Positions 60,152 to 64,000 of a DNA stretch of 64,000 nucleotides are shown piece after piece. Position 1 is the stretch's first letter; every line of letters begins with the position of its first letter. The stretch comes from Thermogemmatispora aurantia (GTDB taxonomy: Bacteria; Chloroflexota; Ktedonobacteria; Ktedonobacterales; Ktedonobacteraceae). Where the stretch lies: contig NZ_BKZV01000007.1 in NCBI RefSeq assembly GCF_008974285.1, positions 124,001 to 188,000 of the forward strand, in the 5' to 3' direction. A program made the position numbers and the translations under genes. The notes under the pieces are model-generated. The model searched no databases. It saw only the letters and a program-made list of their open reading frames with translations, and was not told where the DNA came from.

Positions 60152-60706
60152 TTAGCTGTCCGGCCCGTAAGCGGTCGTGTTCGGGAGCATCTCCAGATAG
60201 GAGCTGGCAAACCACATAGAGCGCGGGACGAGCTGATCGGCGAGTTGCTGCCATTGATCCAGGGCCGCCGGCAGACTTCTGGCGATGCGGAATTCTGTGG
60301 CCTCGCGCATCGCCACGGCCAGGAAGCCCTCGCGGACACCAGCTTCTGTCAGAGCACGTAGCCGCCGCTCAAGACCCTGGACAGGAGGGTCACCCGCCCG
60401 TCCCGCTGTGGCCAGGCTCTTTAGCTCCTCATCAAAAGTCACGTCACGAAGCTGTTGACGCAGCTGCTCTGCGTCCTCCTGAGAAAATTCCCTTGTCCTC
60501 TTCTTGGCTGCCAGGCGTCTGGCCTCTTCAGCCACGGCACGACCTTGCAGGGCCCAGCCAAGAGAAGCCCACAGGCTGTCTAGCCTGGCGACGATCTCCG
60601 GGTCGCGCGGCTGGGGAAAGGCCGTGGCAACCCAGCGCTGGATCAACTGCAGGTAGGCTGAGATGCCGTACAGATCATCTGGACCGTAGATCCATTGCTG
60701 ATCCAT
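60152..60706 (-). CDS. Hypothetical helical protein, 184 aa
   Basis: I do not recognise the family. It begins MDQQWIYGPDDLYGISAYLQL, and AAGGAGG ten bases before the ATG at 60706 is a near-perfect ribosome site. The protein is soluble and almost wholly helical, with a charged middle (AAKKRTREFSQEDAEQLRQQL) and the C-terminal stretch MWFASSYLEMLPNTTAYG. No metal-binding or nucleotide motif is visible. It is monocistronic and convergent with the concanavalin-like gene. Confidence 0.65.
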   Translation of the reverse strand: MDQQWIYGPDDLYGISAYLQLIQRWVATAFPQPRDPEIVARLDSLWASLGWALQGRAVAEEARRLAAKKRTREFSQEDAEQLRQQLRDVTFDEELKSLATAGRAGDPPVQGLERRLRALTEAGVREGFLAVAMREATEFRIARSLPAALDQWQQLADQLVPRSMWFASSYLEMLPNTTAYGPDS

Positions 60707-61067
60707 CAGATAGTAACCTCCTTACATGTCTGGCCTCCGCCCGGGTTCAATAAAAAAACTACAAGCTTCTCCAGAAGAAGCCAGGTAAATCGAACGCCTG
60801 TATTCTCTACCTACCTTAGTGTAGAACAGCGCAGACAAAAATACAAGCGCTCACTCGGCTGGGAAGATCTCATTCTCGCCGCATATGGAGCCTGGGCGGC
60901 AAAGTGCGACTGTACCCGCTCCCTCTTCGCCGCCAGGCCCTTAGCTCAGTCAGGTTGCCGCCGTGCTCCTCTTCGCGCCGCGCTCTGCTGCTGCTCACTG
61001 GAAAGGGATCGGATTGGCCTTCTCCTGGTCAGCAGGTCCCGATTGGTGCCAGCCAGTGTGCGCCAAC
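60707..61067. other. Intergenic region, no feature seen
   Basis: Lies between two minus-strand genes. An A-rich tract at 60751-60757 is near the expected promoter of the 184-aa gene. No hairpin terminator for the aminotransferase gene was recognised. Confidence 0.3.
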
Positions 61068-62348
61068 TCAGGCCAGCTCTTCCAGGACGCCCAGGACGCG
61101 CTCGATTTCGGCGGACGTATTATAGTGGCAGAGGCCGAGGCGCAGAGCGCCGCCACGTCCTTCAAGGCCGAGGCGCTCCATCAGGCCGAGGGCATAATAG
61201 TTGCCGTCCCAGGCAAAGATACCGCGCTCACCCAGGGCGGCAGCCAGCTCGCGCGGGTGACGGCCATCGATGGTACAGGCCACTGTTGGGACCCGCTGCG
61301 CCAGCTCCTCGGGAGTGGTCCCGCTGAGACCGTAGAGATGCAGGCCCCGAATTTCGCGCAGGCCCCGCAGCAACTGGGCCGCAAGCTGGCGCTCGTAGTC
61401 GCTGATGGCGCGCATCGCTACCTTCAGTGTGCGTCGCCGCCCGGCGTAGGGCTGCAGCGCGGGATCGTTGCCATAATGGGCGGCCTGCTCCTCTCCGAGC
61501 AGCGTCAGGTAGTCGATGACTCCCAGCAAACCGGCCAGTCCCTCATGGTTCTGGGTCCCGGTCTCCCAGCGATCGGGGACCGCGTTGCTGGCCGGGCGCA
61601 CCTTGTAGGCTGGGAAGCGCTCCAGGTGTTCGCGCTTGCCGTAGAGAATGCCCAGGTGCGGGCCAAAGAATTTATAGGCCGAGCAGACCAGAAAATCGGC
61701 ATCGAGAGCCTGGACATCGATCGGCCCATGCGGAGCATATTGCACGGCATCGATCCACACCAGGGCGCCGATGGCGTGGGCCAGCTCCGTAATGCGCCGC
61801 ACATCGTTGATGGTTCCCACGGCGTTGGAAGCATAGCCCACGGCTACCAGGCGCGTACGCTCGTTGAGTTTGGCCTGCAGATCCTCCAGATTAAGCGTGA
61901 CATGCTCGGGATGAATATCGACGGTGCGCACAACCACGCCGCGCTCTTGCAAGGCCAGCCAGGGGGCGACGTTGGCATCGTGGTCGAGGACGGTCACAAT
62001 GATTTCGTCGCCGGGCTGCAACGTTTTGCCGATGGCGCGGCTGAAGGCAAAGGTCAGGGTGGTCATGTTGGGACCAAAGACGATCTCTGCCGGGCTGGCG
62101 GCGTTGAGGAAATCGGCCATTGCCTGGCGCGCGGCGGCGATGGTCTCGTCGGTACGCCGGCTGGTGAGAAAGGCCCCGTGGGCGTTGGCGTTGGCCTCGC
62201 GCAGGTAGCGCGTCATAGCCTCGATGACCTGCTGGGCGACTTGGGTGCCGCCGGGATTATCCCAGTAGATGACGGGCTGACCGTTCATCTCCTGCTGCAG
62301 GGCTGGAAAATAGCGACGGTAGGCGCTCAGGTCAAGAGGTACTGTCAT
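61068..62348 (-). CDS. Class V aminotransferase, cysteine-desulfurase-like
   Basis: A 426-residue PLP enzyme of the NifS/SufS fold. The N-terminal YWDNPGGTQVAQQVIEAM, the middle WIDAVQYAPHGPIDVQAL and the PLP lysine in VCSAYKFFGPHLGILYG are characteristic, as is RWETGTQNHEG. The mobile-loop cysteine seen in SufS (RxGHxCAQP) has no clear equivalent: the corresponding C-terminal region reads ALRLGLCHYNT. It therefore fits the cysteine-desulfurase-like subfamily (VC1184-type) of unproven substrate rather than a certain sulfur donor. AAGGAGG is eight bases before the ATG. No suf or isc genes are adjacent. Confidence 0.87.
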   Translation of the reverse strand: MTVPLDLSAYRRYFPALQQEMNGQPVIYWDNPGGTQVAQQVIEAMTRYLREANANAHGAFLTSRRTDETIAAARQAMADFLNAASPAEIVFGPNMTTLTFAFSRAIGKTLQPGDEIIVTVLDHDANVAPWLALQERGVVVRTVDIHPEHVTLNLEDLQAKLNERTRLVAVGYASNAVGTINDVRRITELAHAIGALVWIDAVQYAPHGPIDVQALDADFLVCSAYKFFGPHLGILYGKREHLERFPAYKVRPASNAVPDRWETGTQNHEGLAGLLGVIDYLTLLGEEQAAHYGNDPALQPYAGRRRTLKVAMRAISDYERQLAAQLLRGLREIRGLHLYGLSGTTPEELAQRVPTVACTIDGRHPRELAAALGERGIFAWDGNYYALGLMERLGLEGRGGALRLGLCHYNTSAEIERVLGVLEELA

Positions 62349-62452
62349 GTGGTGATCCTCCTTGGCAAGTCCCCATTGTCCCTTGCTCTCATCATATCAC
62401 CTGGCATCGCTGGCTGGAGCTGGCTCCGTGACTGACCGGGTTCGCCCTGTGC

Positions 62453-62458
62453 TATAAT
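62453..62458 (+). promoter_or_regulatory. Likely -10 element of nth
   Basis: TATAAT lies 49 bases before the GTG start. The -35 is poor (CTGACC-like at 15 bases). Confidence 0.5.
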
Positions 62459-62506
62459 GGGCCTACCATTGAAGGGGGAAGACCAGAAGAAGGCAGGGGA
62501 CGATTC

Positions 62507-63244
62507 GTGAGTACTGCAAATCTGCCACCGACCTATCAGGGACCGGCCCCCGGCTCGCCCGAGCATGTGCGTGCGGTCATTGGCGAGCTGCGGCGCCTTT
62601 ATCCCGATGCGAAGTGCACTTTGAATTATGAGAATCCACTGCAATTGCTGATTGCGGTCCAGCTCTCGGCCCAGTGCACCGATGAGCGCGTCAATGAGGT
62701 GACAGCTCAACTCTTCCGCAAATATCGCACGGTTGAGGATTTCGCGAATGCCAATCCCGAGGAACTGGAGCAGGATATCAAGCCGACGGGCTTCTATCGC
62801 AATAAGGCGCGCAATCTGCGACTGACCTGCCAGCGGCTGATCACTGACTACGGGGGCGAGGTGCCGCGCAGCATGGAGGCGCTACTGACGCTGCCAGGCG
62901 TGGCGCGCAAGACCGCCAATGTGGTGCTGGGGAATGCCTTTGGCATCGTCGAGGGCATCGTGGTCGATACGCATGTCAAGCGGCTGGCGCGCCGCCTGGG
63001 CTGGACGCAGAGCGAGGACCCTGAGCAGATTGAGCGCGATTTGATGCGCATTGTGCCGCGTGAGGATTGGCTGGATCTGTCGCATCTCTTGATCTTCCAC
63101 GGGCGGGCGCTCTGCCGCGCTCGCGATCCGCGCTGCGAGGAGTGCCCACTGGTACCGCTCTGTCCCTCGGCTTTCCAGGCCAATGGGGAGACAGTCGCCA
63201 CGAAAAAGCGCTCGCGCCGCACCGCTGCGCGCCAGTCCTCATGA
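62507..63244 (+). CDS. nth: Endonuclease III
   Basis: A DNA glycosylase/AP lyase for oxidised pyrimidines. The 245-residue protein starts with GTG at 62507. The helix-hairpin-helix LPGVARKTANVVLGNAFG carries catalytic K135, and IVVDTHVKRL carries catalytic D154. The C-terminal 4Fe-4S loop is intact: CRARDPRCEECPLVPLC, spacing C-x6-C-x2-C-x5-C. A basic tail of about 20 residues (KKRSRRTAARQ) extends past the cluster. It converges with the lipid-kinase gene. Confidence 0.96.
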   Translation: MSTANLPPTYQGPAPGSPEHVRAVIGELRRLYPDAKCTLNYENPLQLLIAVQLSAQCTDERVNEVTAQLFRKYRTVEDFANANPEELEQDIKPTGFYRNKARNLRLTCQRLITDYGGEVPRSMEALLTLPGVARKTANVVLGNAFGIVEGIVVDTHVKRLARRLGWTQSEDPEQIERDLMRIVPREDWLDLSHLLIFHGRALCRARDPRCEECPLVPLCPSAFQANGETVATKKRSRRTAARQSS

Positions 63245-63270
63245 GGGACATTCTCAGCGATAGGGACAAA

Positions 63271-63332
63271 CACCCGTCGCAGCCTGATCGATTGGCCCGC
63301 GTGGGCGGGGGCCGATGGCGCTGCGACGGGTG
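63271..63332. terminator. Long hairpin between convergent nth and lipid kinase genes
   Basis: CACCCGTCGCAGC (63271-63283) pairs perfectly with GCTGCGACGGGTG (63320-63332). An inner stem ATTGGCCC/GGGCCGAT extends it. No T tract, but its position 27 bases after nth and 92 bases past the opposing gene suggests a two-way terminator. Confidence 0.65.
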
Positions 63333-63423
63333 AGTGATGCTGTGGCTCGCACTGGAGAAATTCTTATAGTCTTGATAACCGGAAGCGAGATGGACCCACA
63401 CTACGGGCGCCGGGTCGCTCAGG

Positions 63424-64000
63424 CTAGTATCTCACAAGCAGCGCCTGCGGAAGGACGGTGACCTCGAAACGCTGGCCGTGGAAAACTTCGCCGTCCATCT
63501 GGGCGTTGAGCGGCAGGCGACTTTCGATGGTGAGGCGCTGGATGCGGTAGAAGTGAACTTCGGGCAGGGAAGCGTGTTGACCACGTTTGACGACAGGGAA
63601 GAGTCTGAGAGCGCGCCCCAAGGGGGCGTAGTGAATGGTGCAGAGGTCAAGCAGGCCATCGCTGGCGTCGGCCTCGGGGTTGATGCGGAAGCCTGAGCCA
63701 TAAGTGGGGCCGTTAGTAACGGCCAGCAATACGTAGCGTCGGAAGGTCTCGGCGGGCGGGGCCTCGAGATTGGCAGGCTCCAAGCTAAAGCGCAGCCAGG
63801 GGCACTGTCGATAGCCAAGGAGAAGCTGCCTGACAGTGGAGCTGTAGTAGAGGCGCATACCGGTCATAAAAGGAATCTTTTTGAGCTGGCGAGCACCAGC
63901 GGCGATGTCGGCGTCGAGACCGACGCTGAAGGAGTTGGCAAAGTAGCGCTCGTTAGCCTGACCGGCGTCGACAGCTCGCGGCTTGCCGTCAAAAGCGTGC
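63424..64000 (-). CDS. YegS/DgkB-type lipid kinase, C-terminal part (cut by window edge)
   Basis: The frame is open from the window end to the stop at 63424 and shows the C-terminal beta-sandwich domain of diacylglycerol kinase/YegS-like lipid kinases. VDAGQANERYFANSFSVGLDADI is the typical entry to that domain (ERYFxNxxxVGxDA). AVTNGPTYGSGFRINPEADASDGLLDL follows (landmarks by position), then the C-terminal LNAQMDGEVF with the conserved DGE. The N-terminal catalytic GGDGT domain lies outside. Substrate probably diacylglycerol or a related lipid. Confidence 0.88.
   Translation of the reverse strand, partial: HAFDGKPRAVDAGQANERYFANSFSVGLDADIAAGARQLKKIPFMTGMRLYYSSTVRQLLLGYRQCPWLRFSLEPANLEAPPAETFRRYVLLAVTNGPTYGSGFRINPEADASDGLLDLCTIHYAPLGRALRLFPVVKRGQHASLPEVHFYRIQRLTIESRLPLNAQMDGEVFHGQRFEVTVLPQALLVRY

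Noticed and set aside
60963..62435. A 490-codon open frame antisense to the class V aminotransferase gene
   Set aside because: Caused by third-position GC bias in the real gene on the other strand; no family resemblance.

Overview
The window reads as a high-GC bacterial chromosome segment. The gene families (kdpFABCDE with an extra micro-membrane gene, a tricorn-protease homologue, an archaeal-type KaiC-like ATPase paired with a helix-turn-helix partner, many lipoproteins with Ser/Thr/Pro-rich tails, LacI regulators beside sugar genes) suggest a thermophilic or soil Chloroflexota of the Ktedonobacteria type, such as Thermogemmatispora. That placement is an inference from recognised families, not from a marker phylogeny. 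There is no rRNA, CRISPR array or intact transposase.

Layout. 1-7.4 kb (minus strand): a potassium-uptake locus in transcription order kdpE, a Usp-like protein, a degenerate receiver-domain protein, a 27-residue membrane peptide, kdpF, kdpA, kdpB, kdpC and the start of kdpD (cut by the window edge). 7.9-11.1 kb (minus): a MetE-like zinc methyltransferase, an extradiol dioxygenase and a carboxymuconolactone-decarboxylase-family protein, probably for aromatic or one-carbon metabolism. 11.4-13 kb (plus): KaiC-like ATPase and HTH partner, translationally coupled. 13-16.5 kb: a hairpin-rich non-coding stretch resembling IS200/IS605 ends, a membrane-anchored pentapeptide-repeat protein and an MFS transporter. 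16.6-24.4 kb (minus): zwf, two unknown proteins, two lipoproteins (one a cupredoxin), a duplicated tRNA-Glu cassette and an MFS transporter.

24.8-32.4 kb: a sugar-type MFS transporter, class I fructose-bisphosphate aldolase, an APC permease with a structured leader, an unknown coiled-coil protein and a zinc-ribbon membrane protein. 32.6-38.7 kb: uvrB, a 1.6 kb gene-poor stretch, a SpeD homologue, an alpha/beta hydrolase and an unknown membrane protein. 39-49.7 kb: two LacI-controlled sugar loci. One faces a decayed arabinofuranosidase-like pseudogene; the other faces the fructose PTS operon (fused EIIA-HPr-EI, 1-phosphofructokinase, EIIBC), with operators visible between divergent genes. hutF follows. 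50-57.2 kb: tricorn homologue, membrane-anchored FKBP isomerase and the pyrEFD operon. 57.4-64 kb: acetate kinase, two poorly known proteins, a class V aminotransferase of the cysteine-desulfurase-like type, endonuclease III and a partial YegS/DgkB-type lipid kinase.

Metabolically, the fru operon makes fructose-1,6-bisphosphate, the aldolase splits it, zwf diverts glucose-6-phosphate to NADPH and pentoses, and AckA yields ATP and acetate. The most unusual items are the KaiC-like/HTH pair, the structured leader of the APC permease, the expanded kdp locus, the SpeD homologue with a changed cleavage-site residue, and the hairpin cluster at 13 kb.
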